Assembly (NCBI RefSeq): GCF_000974365.1
Contig: NZ_BAZW01000007.1
Location: 1 to 64,000, forward strand
DNA: 64,000 bases
Direction of reading: 5' to 3'
From: Geofilum rubicundum JCM 15548
GTDB taxonomy: Bacteria; Bacteroidota; Bacteroidia; Bacteroidales; Marinilabiliaceae
In this document: positions 19,985 to 28,733 of the stretch, one piece after another
How the letters are laid out: the number at the start of each line of letters is the position of its first letter
Numbering within the stretch: the first letter of the stretch is position 1
Translations under genes and position numbers: made by a program
The notes under the pieces: generated by a model
What the model saw: the letters and a program-made list of their open reading frames with translations, nothing else
Databases searched by the model: none
Told to the model about the DNA's origin: nothing

Positions 19985-20019
19985 AAGAGCTGCCTCAGAT
20001 GACCTCTAAGGCAGCTCTT
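19985..20019 (+). terminator. Intercistronic hairpin between IPT gene and GH26
   Basis: A perfect 11-bp stem (AAGAGCTGCCT with AGGCAGCTCTT) and a 13-nt loop, 30 bp after the corrected IPT-gene stop. It lacks a following T-run, so it may be an attenuator or an mRNA-stabilising hairpin. Its core (AGCTGCC/GGCAGCT) is shared with the terminator at 10988-11015. Confidence 0.5.
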
Positions 20020-20065
20020 GTCAATAATGGAAGCACTTATTGCTAATTGGAAAAATGGAATAATT

Positions 20066-21459
20066 ATGAAATTTTGTTGGAAGCTTATTGTTGCTTTGCT
20101 TTTGTTGGTGGCTGCTTGTTCCAGTGAGTCAGAGATGAAGCATGAAGCACCCCTGTTCAAAAGCAGCTTTCCCGTCAACGGTTCAATGGATGTCCCGGTG
20201 GAGAGCCAGGTCACGGTCACTTTTGATGAGGTGGTAAAAGTTTCCGCCTCCCATGGTATTACGGTGAATGGCCATGCCGTCGAGGCCGCCGTCTCCACCG
20301 TGTCAATGACGACCATTGTGTTGGATGTTGCGATAGAACATGGTATGGAATATGTGGTTCGTGTCCCTGCAGGGGCTGTTGTCAATACCTTTGGAGTGTC
20401 ATTGGAAAACCCGGTTGAGTTTAAATTCACAAGTAAGGCGGAAGTTGTTTTCACAATAGATGAGCACTTGGCAGTTTCCAACCCCTCATCCGAGGTCGTT
20501 AAGTTGTATAACTTTCTGAAGGAGCACTATGGCACCAAATCACTTTCCGGAGCCATGTCGCACGTCAGCTGGAACGTCAACGAAGCTGAATGGGTGAAAC
20601 AACACACAGGTAAGTATCCGGCCATCGCTACGGTGGACTATATTCATCTCAATTATTCACCGGCCAACTGGATTGATTACCATCAAACGGGATTTCTGGA
20701 GGACTGGTGGGCGGCTAACGGATTGGTCAGTGCCGGTTGGCATTGGGTGGTGCCGCAGTCTGAAGCGGTTAGGGATGACCCATCTAAATATACTTATAAG
20801 CCAGATGAAACCACCTTTAGTGCGGCCAATGCGCTGGTAGAAGGTACCTGGGAGAATGAGTTGGTGAAAGCCGATTTGGAAGAAATGGCGGATTATCTGC
20901 TTTTGCTCAAAGAGAAGAACATCCCTGTGATATGGCGACCCTTGCACGAGGCCGCCGGCAATATTTATGAATACAACAACGGGACCGCCTGGTTTTGGTG
21001 GGGTGCCAAAGGCGCCACCCATTACAAGGCCCTTTGGATATACATGTTCGAGTATTTTGAATCACGGGGCCTCAATAACTTGTTGTGGGTATGGACCACC
21101 CAGACCAAGGACGACCCGTTTTATCCCGCGATGCCTATGTGGATATGATTGGACGGGATATTTATAACAATGGTTCCGAAACCGACATCGCTTCTCAGTT
21201 TAAGGCCATTCAGGATAGTTATCCGAATAAAATGGTCACTTTGAGCGAATTCGGAAATGTGGCGACTTTCTCCAGGCAGTGGGAGGCCGGTTGCACCTGG
21301 TCTTTTTTCATGCCCTGGTACGATTATAACCGCACACTGGAGCCTGGCTCTGCGGCTTTTGAAGGTGAAGACCATGAATTCGCCCCTGCTTCCTGGTGGA
21401 AAAATGCTGCTGCACATGAGGCGGTCCTGTGGCGCGAAGACCTGCCGGATTTAAAGTGA
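20066..21459 (+). CDS. GH26 beta-mannanase-like lipoprotein, frame broken near 21128
   Basis: Start at ATG 20066 gives a lipoprotein (VAAC, cysteine 18). A Big_5-like Ig domain (about 26-123) precedes a GH26 catalytic domain. The acid/base glutamate is E295 in WRPLHEAAGN, followed by WFWWG; the nucleophile is E395 in VTLSEFGNV. Both fit GH26, mostly endo-beta-1,4-mannanases. The first frame ends at 21148 with MPMWI. One missing base near 21128-21130 converts this to YPGDAYVDMIGRD and joins the second frame, giving 464 residues. The nucleophile lies after the break, so the enzyme would be dead if the break were real. It is the last gene of the SusCD operon and sets the likely substrate as a mannan or related beta-glycan. 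Confidence 0.9.
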
Positions 21460-21543
21460 TGAGGCGGCCAATCTTTCGTACAGCTATATTTTTGACCTGA
21501 AGGTGTTGCGCAGCAATAAAAAGTTTGGGTTTGAAGGTCATTT

Positions 21544-23067
21544 TTAAGGCGCAGATTCGTAGACTGCTTCCAGAGTGTAGGTGGGGTCATCGTTGGTGAC
21601 CGCCCTGACCATCAGTTCAACAATCTCCTGGCCGTTGTTGATGAAGTTGCCGGTGGTGTGGTTAATGATGCCGAAGCATTCTTTGCCGGTATCGGGACTG
21701 CCGTTGTCCCAGTAGAAGGGGGCCATGCCGTAAGTGCGGGCGGCTTTGCAGATGTATTCCAGGTAATATTTTCTAAAATCCTCCGCACGTTTGGTACTGC
21801 GGTGTACGCTGCCCATTTCGCCGATATAAACGGGGATGCCACGGTCGATGTATTTATTTTTTAACTGGCTGAAAATTTCCCGGACATGGGCTTCATCGCC
21901 GGATTCGGCTTTTTTGTCGGCGGCGGCTGTGTGTCCCCATTCTGAGTATTTGTCCTCAATGGCATATTCATGGGGATCGTAATAATGCACCGATACGAGC
22001 AATCGGTTATTGACGGCATCGGAGGGAAGCTTCATGTGGTGGATGGTTAGATTCGGGCTGGTTACGTAGCCGGGTATGCCCAGGTAACGGTCGCTGTTAA
22101 GGCCACCGGTGGCGCGCACGGCATCGACAAATACTTGATTCCATTCATTCAGTACGGTATATTGTTTTCCGTTATCGGTAAGGTTGGCCCCCCAGCCCCA
22201 TCCGCCGTCATGGATTTCGTTCATGGCTTCGAAAATCAGAAAGTGGTCTTTGTCCCTAAACTTTTCGGCTATCTGCGTCCATACCGCCCCGAGTTGGTCT
22301 TTGATTTGCTGGTTGACTTCGGCGTTGGTGGCGGCTTCTTTGATATTGAGCCAATGCTTGCTGTCGGCGCCATCGTGATGGATGTTGATGATGGCATTGA
22401 GACCGGCGGTTTCTGCGTAATCAACGACTTCTGCCACACGGTTTAGCCAGGCTGTGGCGAGGATGTAGTCGGGGGCCGGACCAATGTGGCCCAACCAGGT
22501 GATGGGGATGCGTACGGACCGGATGCCGGTGGCGGCTATTTTATCAAAGGCTTCCTGAGTGGTGGCCGCATTGCCCCAGATGGTCTCGTTGGCCACTCCG
22601 TTGGACCAGGCATCCAATTGGTTGCCCAGGTTCCAGCCCATGCCCAGATGTCGGGCAAAAGCCATGGCTGCTTCGGCGTTTTGGCCGGAGGGCTGACCCG
22701 CTTGTTGAACGACCAGATCTCTGGCATATTGATGGCCCAGGAGGGTGATTTTTGTCTGGCGGACTTCCTCGTTCTCATTGGGAGTGGTGCTGATGCTATA
22801 TTGCTGCTCCTCGGAGGATTTGGCTTCCATAGGGGTTACGGTGCACCAGGCATCATTTGGACTGCTTATTTCGAGGGGGATGTTGGTTCGAATGGTCAGC
22901 GTTTCTGTTCCTCCGTCATGCGGGAAGGAGAATTCGGTGGGTGTCGGAACCACTTCGGGGGTAAGCAAGGGGTCATCTTCAGAACAGCCATGAATTAGAA
23001 GCATGGCAGCGACCAGAAGGACGCTTATTATAGGTCGCGCGTTTTGGATGGTTGGCGAGGTGGTCAT
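21544..23067 (-). CDS. BACON-GH5 family glycoside hydrolase, lipoprotein
   Basis: The start is ATG 23067, which gives a lipoprotein signal (LLIHGC, cysteine 28) and 507 residues. A BACON domain (about 44-123) likely anchors or spaces the enzyme. The GH5 barrel follows with GMGWNLGNQLDA, RIPITW and INIHHD. The acid/base glutamate is E284 (FEAMNEI) and the nucleophile E417 (YIGEMGS). The GWNLGN start recalls GH5_4-type endo-beta-glucanases, but subfamily and substrate cannot be settled by eye; mannan, xyloglucan and mixed-linkage glucan are all possible. It is convergent with the GH26 gene, 84 bp apart, and probably belongs to the same utilization locus under its own promoter. Confidence 0.9.
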   Translation of the reverse strand: MTTSPTIQNARPIISVLLVAAMLLIHGCSEDDPLLTPEVVPTPTEFSFPHDGGTETLTIRTNIPLEISSPNDAWCTVTPMEAKSSEEQQYSISTTPNENEEVRQTKITLLGHQYARDLVVQQAGQPSGQNAEAAMAFARHLGMGWNLGNQLDAWSNGVANETIWGNAATTQEAFDKIAATGIRSVRIPITWLGHIGPAPDYILATAWLNRVAEVVDYAETAGLNAIINIHHDGADSKHWLNIKEAATNAEVNQQIKDQLGAVWTQIAEKFRDKDHFLIFEAMNEIHDGGWGWGANLTDNGKQYTVLNEWNQVFVDAVRATGGLNSDRYLGIPGYVTSPNLTIHHMKLPSDAVNNRLLVSVHYYDPHEYAIEDKYSEWGHTAAADKKAESGDEAHVREIFSQLKNKYIDRGIPVYIGEMGSVHRSTKRAEDFRKYYLEYICKAARTYGMAPFYWDNGSPDTGKECFGIINHTTGNFINNGQEIVELMVRAVTNDDPTYTLEAVYESAP

Positions 23068-23160
23068 AGTAAAAGCATTTGGTTCGACGAAGATAATATA
23101 ATGGACGGGATGTAGGGTCTTTTTAATGTGTCTTCTTAATAATTGTGTGTTACAAATGCT

Positions 23161-23168
23161 TAGCTTTG
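23161..23168 (+). promoter_or_regulatory. Candidate -7 box for the MFS gene
   Basis: TAGCTTTG matches TAnnTTTG, 20 bp before ATG 23189. The nearest -33-like ATTG is only 15 bp upstream. Confidence 0.3.
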
Positions 23169-23188
23169 CAAACATTTTTCTATGACCT

Positions 23189-24337
23189 ATGCTTTCAATA
23201 AAAATATTTTTTAAGGAGCGGAAGTATTTTGCCCCTGCTTTTTTGTATGCCTGCTTTGCACTGGTCTTCAGCACATGGATCATTTATATTCCCTTTTTGG
23301 CTGAGAAACTGCAAATCAGTGAGGGGCAAATTGGGACCGCCCTGTTTTTTGGCTCAGTGGGTTCATTTGTGATGATTCCGGTGAGTAACCGACTGACGGA
23401 TATATTGGGGGTGGGACGACAGTCTTTTTGGGGATTTATTCTTTATGGCACCTCCTTGTACGGGATTTTTTCCGCACCTACCTATTATTGGTTTTTAGCT
23501 GCGTTGTTTTATTATGGTATGATGAGTTCGGTGTTTGCCATTGCGGTAAATTCGTTGGTGGCAGAGGTTGAAAAACTGGCGGACAAATACATCATGACGG
23601 GGAGCCATGGATTTTGGAGTTTGGGGGGAATTGTGGGGGCTTCGACCGGAGGTTATCTGGCTGGTCGTTTTGGCATGCCAATGATACACTTAACGGTGCT
23701 ACTGGCCCTATTGATAGGCGCGCAGATTTTTTTGCGACGCGAATACATGTCCATTAAAGGTGAAGCCAGAAAGAAGGGTGAAAGGCGTCATACACCCTGG
23801 AAGCCCTTGATGTTAATAGCGCTGATTGGTATGCTCATGATGGCTTCGGAAGGGGCCATTGCCGACTGGAGCGGACTTTATCTGAAGCAGGAGGTGCTGG
23901 TACAGGCAGAATTTTTGGGACTGGGTTATGCTTTGTTTGCGGGCGGTATGGCGGTCGGTCGGTTTACCGGGGATGCGCTGAGTTGGCGCTTTGGATCGTG
24001 GCGGCTTTTGCGGTCGGCCATAGCCCTTAGTCTTCTGGGTTTTGCGCTGGTGCTGACCACACAAACCCTGGTGGTGTTTGCCGGGTTTTTGGTAATCGGA
24101 CTGGGTTTCTCGATTATTGTTCCGGAAATTTACCGCCTGGCTTCTAATGTGCCCGGAGTCCGCGCCGCCGATGGCATCTCTTTAATTGCGGCTTCTTCCA
24201 ATGTGGGCTTTTTAGTGGGGCCGGTGGTGCTGGGTTTTGCGGCTGAATTGTATTCGTTGTATGCCAGTTTTATACTGTTGACGGGTTTTGTTCTGGTGGC
24301 TTTGTTATTCGCGGCCATACAGAAAAGGCGGTCGTAA
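23189..24337 (+). CDS. MFS transporter
   Basis: A major facilitator superfamily inner-membrane permease of 382 residues with about twelve hydrophobic segments and a basic central loop (about residues 182-198, EYMSIKGEARKKGERRH) between the two six-helix halves. The substrate cannot be read from sequence. It is divergent from the GH5 gene with about 120 bp between starts, so it could import monosaccharides or disaccharides released by the nearby glycan locus; that is inference from position only. Confidence 0.82.
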   Translation: MLSIKIFFKERKYFAPAFLYACFALVFSTWIIYIPFLAEKLQISEGQIGTALFFGSVGSFVMIPVSNRLTDILGVGRQSFWGFILYGTSLYGIFSAPTYYWFLAALFYYGMMSSVFAIAVNSLVAEVEKLADKYIMTGSHGFWSLGGIVGASTGGYLAGRFGMPMIHLTVLLALLIGAQIFLRREYMSIKGEARKKGERRHTPWKPLMLIALIGMLMMASEGAIADWSGLYLKQEVLVQAEFLGLGYALFAGGMAVGRFTGDALSWRFGSWRLLRSAIALSLLGFALVLTTQTLVVFAGFLVIGLGFSIIVPEIYRLASNVPGVRAADGISLIAASSNVGFLVGPVVLGFAAELYSLYASFILLTGFVLVALLFAAIQKRRS

Positions 24338-24474
24338 ATACCTTCCTGTTAATATGAACATGGAATTCTGTGAGATAGCGTATAAGCCTCAAAAAAGAGA
24401 AATGAGTTTGGGTCAAAGACTTCTGCGGATAGAATCAAAAGTTCTGATGTGTTGATATCTGCCGGGACAAGGGT

Positions 24475-24972
24475 TTACTTTACTGTACGCTTCAGGGTCT
24501 GGTAGTGGTACTGGAGGCCTGTTTTTTCGTCGGTAAAGGTTTCGGTTTTTTCTGTCTCGATCCATTCTTCCGCTTCAATGCCGGGGAACCAGGTATCGGT
24601 CTGTTCAAAGGCGTGATGAATGTGGGTGAAATAGAGGTGGGTGGCCAGTGGCAGAAAGGCTTTGTAAATTTCACCTCCGCCAATGATGAATATCTTTTCC
24701 TGATGTCGGGCCGTCCTTAGGGCTTCTTTGGCTGAGTGAACCACCGTGCAATCGGTCAACTCCAATGCGCTGTTTCGGGTAATAACAATGTTCTGTCGCT
24801 TGGGCAAGGCGCCCTTAGGCAAGGCCTTGAAAGTCTTTCGTCCCATGACGATGGCATGTCCCGTTGTTAATTGCCTAAACCGCTTTAGGTCGGCACTTAT
24901 ATAAGCGAGCTGATCGCCCTTGTTCCCAATGGCAAATTGTTGGTCAACGGCTACTACAATGGCAATTTCCAT
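24475..24972 (-). CDS. folA: Dihydrofolate reductase
   Basis: FolA reduces dihydrofolate to tetrahydrofolate with NADPH in the cytosol. The 165 residues are typical. It begins MEIAIVVAVDQQFAIGNKG, the standard DHFR N-terminus, and has the cofactor motif VMGRKTFKALP and the later FIIGGGEIYKAFLP. It lies 22 bp downstream of thyA, whose reaction produces dihydrofolate, a common pairing. MFS converges on its 3' side, with 137 bp between that shows no clear terminator. Confidence 0.95.
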   Translation of the reverse strand: MEIAIVVAVDQQFAIGNKGDQLAYISADLKRFRQLTTGHAIVMGRKTFKALPKGALPKRQNIVITRNSALELTDCTVVHSAKEALRTARHQEKIFIIGGGEIYKAFLPLATHLYFTHIHHAFEQTDTWFPGIEAEEWIETEKTETFTDEKTGLQYHYQTLKRTVK

Positions 24973-24994
24973 GCGTTTCAGTTGTTTCTAATGG

Positions 24995-25789
24995 TTATAC
25001 GGCAATGGCTCCCTTGATGTGCGGGTGCGGATCGTAACCGGTGAGGGAAAAATCTTCATATTTAAAATCATCGATGGATTTTACCTCCGGATTGATCGTC
25101 ATGGTGGGTAAAGGACGCGGTTCGCGGGTCAATTGTAATTTGACTTGTTCCAGATGGTTGCTGTATATATGGGCATCGCCCAGAGTATGGACAAAGTCGC
25201 CCGGCTGCAGTCCGGTGACCTGTGCCATCATCATGGTCAACAAAGCATAGGAAGCGATGTTAAAAGGAACACCCAAAAACAGATCGGCGCTGCGCTGATA
25301 AAGCTGACAGCTCAGTCGCCCATTGGCCACATAAAACTGAAACAGGATATGGCAGGGGGGCAGTTGCATCTCATCGATTTGTCCCACGTTCCAGGCACTT
25401 ACCAAGTGCCGGCGCGAATCCGGGTTGTTTTGAATGGATTGGATGACCTGCTTGATTTGGTCAATGTGCCCTTTGTGATAGTCGGGCCACGACCGCCACT
25501 GGTAGCCATAAATGGGCCCCAGTTCGCCATCTTCCTTGGCCCATTCGTTCCAGATTCGGACGTTGTTGTCCTGCAGGTATTTAACATTGGTGCTGCCCAT
25601 CATGAACCAGAGGAGTTCGTGAATAATGGACTTCAAGTGCATTTTTTTGGTCGTCACAAGCGGAAAGCCTTCAGAAAGGTTAAAGCGCATCTGGTGACCA
25701 AACACGCTGTAGGTGCCGGTCCCCGTACGGTCTTCCTTGTGTACGCCTTCGTCAATGACTCTTTGTAACAGGTTGAGATATTGCTGCAT
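24995..25789 (-). CDS. thyA: Thymidylate synthase
   Basis: ThyA methylates dUMP to dTMP using methylenetetrahydrofolate. The 264 residues match E. coli-type ThyA. It starts [15 protein letters not shown], has the catalytic cysteine in [13 protein letters not shown], and the dUMP-binding [17 protein letters not shown]. The C-terminus [10 protein letters not shown] is intact and ends in the usual hydrophobic residue. It is followed closely by folA and preceded by the EEP-family gene, all on the minus strand. Confidence 0.97.
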   Translation of the reverse strand: MQQYLNLLQRVIDEGVHKEDRTGTGTYSVFGHQMRFNLSEGFPLVTTKKMHLKSIIHELLWFMMGSTNVKYLQDNNVRIWNEWAKEDGELGPIYGYQWRSWPDYHKGHIDQIKQVIQSIQNNPDSRRHLVSAWNVGQIDEMQLPPCHILFQFYVANGRLSCQLYQRSADLFLGVPFNIASYALLTMMMAQVTGLQPGDFVHTLGDAHIYSNHLEQVKLQLTREPRPLPTMTINPEVKSIDDFKYEDFSLTGYDPHPHIKGAIAV

Positions 25790-25811
25790 CTGATGGTATT
25801 ATTTATCCTTG

Positions 25812-26953
25812 TTATTTGGCGGGTTGAAGGTCGATGACGGTGGATATCGGGTTGTGATCTGAATATTGAATCGGAAATGTTTCAAAATTATAGGCGTTGA
25901 ATTCAGGGGCGTGGAAAATATAATCGATGCGGAAGGAGGGCAAGCGGCCATTGTAGGTTCCTCCGAAGCCTGAGCCCGATTCCTTGAAGGCGTCTTTGAG
26001 CGGCCCCCGCATGGTTTGGTAAACATAGGAGACCGGTGTGTCGTTAAAATCACCACATACGATGACCGGATAGGGCGAATTTCGGATGTGCCGCGCTAAA
26101 GCTTCTGCCTGATTGGAGCGCATATTGAAGGCCCGTGTCAACTTGGTGGAGATGTTGAGTAGCCCTTCTTTCTGGCTTTTGCTCATGATGAAGTCCAGAC
26201 TGTCTAAAACGTTGAGATCATCATCCTTAAATCCAATGGATTCCAGATGCGTATTGAACACTCGGACAGTGGTGCCTTCTATATCGATGTCTGAAAAAAT
26301 GGCCAGATTTCGGGAGTGGTCAAAGCGAATGGCCCCACCATCAATAATGGGATATTTGGAAAAAATGGCCAGTCCGTAACCGGTATTGCTTTATGCGTTT
26401 GCAAATATTCCACCCGTTTGTGGGGATAGGTTCTGAATTTGGCCGCCATGGCATTGGGCGCATACTCATCTCTTCTGAGGCTGGTGAAATATTCCTGAAA
26501 ACAGATGATGTCGGGTGCTTGTCCCAATATGAAGTCAAATATTTTTTGAGGTGTTTCGGGCAGGCCGGAATGGTCATAAAAATCGAACATCCTGGTGTTA
26601 TAGGACATGACCGAAATGGGTTTTTGCAGACTGCTGACAGTATCGATTTGGCGGGCTTTTAGCTGGAACACATCGGTCCAGTGCGAATAGGTGAGCGTTA
26701 ACGCAATGGCGGGAATCAGAATCAACCAGCTTTTTCTAAAAACGAGCCATATGATTAAACCCAGATTGATGAGCCAAAGCGCCGGGAAAGCAAAGCCGGC
26801 AAAGGCTAAAAAGTGCAGTTTGGCCGGACTTAAATAGGCCGTACCCATGGAGCCCAGAAGGACGAGGGCAGCCAGAAGAACGATCAGGAGCGATATGGAA
26901 TAGAAAAATTTATTCAAAGTTTTGTTGGCTTTGGTGGTTCTTTTAGTTTTCAA
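25812..26953 (-). CDS. Membrane-anchored EEP-family phosphodiesterase, frame broken near 26391
   Basis: Two frames make one protein of about 380 residues. The first holds about three N-terminal membrane helices and the start of an endonuclease/exonuclease/phosphatase (EEP) domain (ISVMSYNTRMFDF, DIICFQEYF). Restoring one G at about 26391 (AAAGC to AAAGGC) joins it to NTGYGLAIFSKYP and on to the second frame. That carries FNTHLES, the metal-binding VIVCGDFNDTP and the terminal SDHNPI. All EEP catalytic motifs are then present. Substrate is unknown; related membrane EEP proteins are common in Bacteroidota. It lies between the rhomboid pair and thyA with short gaps. Confidence 0.85.
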
Positions 26954-26968
26954 AAATCAGGGTTGTGG

Positions 26969-27874
26969 TCAATTTTCTTTACTGGCTTCAAACAGGGTTT
27001 TCTTTTCTGTGGCGCTCAAACTGTCATAGCCACTGATTTTTATCTTTTCGAGTATTTGATCGACTTGTTTTTGGCGGCGTACTTTTAAGGCATTGTATTC
27101 CAGATCAGACATGGGGCGTTTGTGGGTAACCGATAGTTGGCTCTTTTTTTTGAAGGGCCAAATGGGACCTTTGGGAGATTTTCCTGGTTGAGCGGTGCTC
27201 ATCTTATGCACCGGGGCGCCTTTGGTGGCCCATTGCCATCCCAGCCAAAGGCCGGCTGCCGCACCGCCCAAATGGGCGAGGTGACCACCCGTGTTACTGA
27301 GATTGGAGATGCTGATTAAGTCGATAATGAGCGCAAAAAGGGCGATGTACTTCAATCGGACCGGTCCTATGAGTACCAGATAGACGGAAAAATCTGGCTG
27401 ATACCGGGCCACTGCAAACAAGATGGCCATGGCCGAGGCGGAAGCGCCCATCAGTATGGATGTGTTGAAGCTACTGTAAAAGGCCGGTAGGAAGTTGAAT
27501 GCCAGAAAATACAATAAGGCTCCCGATAAGCCGCCAATGATGTAAGTCTTTAAAAAGGGGCCCGGACCAATAATTTGTATAAACAATCGTCCGAACCAAT
27601 ACAGATATAGGACGTTGAACAGGAGGTGCAGAAAATCGAAATGCAGGAACATGTAGGTGAATGGCGTCCACGGGTGCGTTAAGAGCCGCACTGGTTCGGC
27701 CGGAATGCTGAAAAAAGCCAGCCATGGTTGCACCATGTCGGGCGAAAATCCGCCCAGCAGCATGAACAACTGGATGAATCTAAATGCCAGAAATACCCCT
27801 ATGTTGATGTAGATCAACCGTGTCAGGATGGTTCCATGTCTGAAGGATGCCTTTATTTCACTGATTATGGACAT
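26969..27874 (-). CDS. Rhomboid-family intramembrane serine protease, with C-terminal extension
   Basis: A rhomboid protease cleaves within membrane helices. The 301-residue protein has about six membrane segments, the catalytic serine in GASASAM (S145) and the catalytic histidine in HLAHLGG (H201). A hydrophilic C-terminal tail of about 90 residues follows, basic and predicted helical. The tail is absent from the neighbouring rhomboid. Natural substrates are unknown. It begins 9 bp downstream of the other rhomboid gene, so the pair is almost certainly co-translated. Confidence 0.92.
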   Translation of the reverse strand: MSIISEIKASFRHGTILTRLIYINIGVFLAFRFIQLFMLLGGFSPDMVQPWLAFFSIPAEPVRLLTHPWTPFTYMFLHFDFLHLLFNVLYLYWFGRLFIQIIGPGPFLKTYIIGGLSGALLYFLAFNFLPAFYSSFNTSILMGASASAMAILFAVARYQPDFSVYLVLIGPVRLKYIALFALIIDLISISNLSNTGGHLAHLGGAAAGLWLGWQWATKGAPVHKMSTAQPGKSPKGPIWPFKKKSQLSVTHKRPMSDLEYNALKVRRQKQVDQILEKIKISGYDSLSATEKKTLFEASKEN

Positions 27875-27883
27875 GTCTGCAAT

Positions 27884-28654
27884 TTAATAAATTCCTTTTT
27901 TTTGCCAGTATTTTATGAGGATAAAACCAAAAAGCATGCCGCCCAGGTGGGCAAAGTGGGCCACGTTGTCGAAAGAAAAATTGGCCACCCCCAGGAACAA
28001 TTCTGCGATGCCATAAAAAATGACAAAATATTTGGCCTTGATGGGAATGGGAGGAAACAGCAGCATCAAACGGATATTGGGAAAGAGCATCCCAAAGGCC
28101 AACAGTATACCAAATACCGCCCCTGAAGCACCAACGGTCACCTGAGCATTGAGATAGTCGGTCCTGAATTGCATCAGCGATTGGCGGGCCACCTCCGGAT
28201 TTAAGGTCTGGTTGGGTTCCAGATGGAAGAATACCTTAAGATTATCATAGGTGGGGTTGTTCATGGCTGTGGTGATGTCCTGCAGCATGGGCATGATCTC
28301 AATGTACTGGGTAATGATTTGAATGGTTGCGGCCCCCACACCGGTGGCCATATAGTAGATTAAAAATCGTTTGGAACCCCAGGTCGTTTCAAGCATGCGG
28401 CCGAACATGAACAGGGCAAACATGTTGAAAAAAACATGCCCAAAACCTGGGTAGGCGTGTAGAAACATATAGGTAATGAGCTGATGGGGACCAAACTTGT
28501 CGGCCATGGGCACATGCAGCCCCAGGTAATCCTCTATCCGGATGCCGTAAGAACTGTTGAGCATGATGCTGGCAAAAAAGACCAGCGCATTGATAATAAG
28601 CAGGTTTTTAACGACCGGGGTCATGCCGCCGAATGGTGAAGCTCCGTATCTCAT
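27884..28654 (-). CDS. Rhomboid-family intramembrane serine protease
   Basis: A 256-residue rhomboid with the nucleophile in GASGAVFG (S177) and the catalytic histidine in HFAHLGG (H236). The N-terminal FLHAYPGFGHVFFNMFALF segment matches the conserved rhomboid loop and helix. An unusually long, partly hydrophilic stretch (about residues 115-170) lies between the middle helices, before the serine helix. It is 79 bp downstream of mutL and 9 bp upstream of the second rhomboid gene. Both rhomboids keep complete catalytic dyads, so neither appears to be a pseudoprotease. Confidence 0.93.
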   Translation of the reverse strand: MRYGASPFGGMTPVVKNLLIINALVFFASIMLNSSYGIRIEDYLGLHVPMADKFGPHQLITYMFLHAYPGFGHVFFNMFALFMFGRMLETTWGSKRFLIYYMATGVGAATIQIITQYIEIMPMLQDITTAMNNPTYDNLKVFFHLEPNQTLNPEVARQSLMQFRTDYLNAQVTVGASGAVFGILLAFGMLFPNIRLMLLFPPIPIKAKYFVIFYGIAELFLGVANFSFDNVAHFAHLGGMLFGFILIKYWQKKGIY

Positions 28655-28733
28655 TTTTTAATTATCTAAAAGGTTGTTGAACACCAACAATTAATGTTCC
28701 ATTTAAGTTGTGTAAAGATAATGGAAGTCTGAT

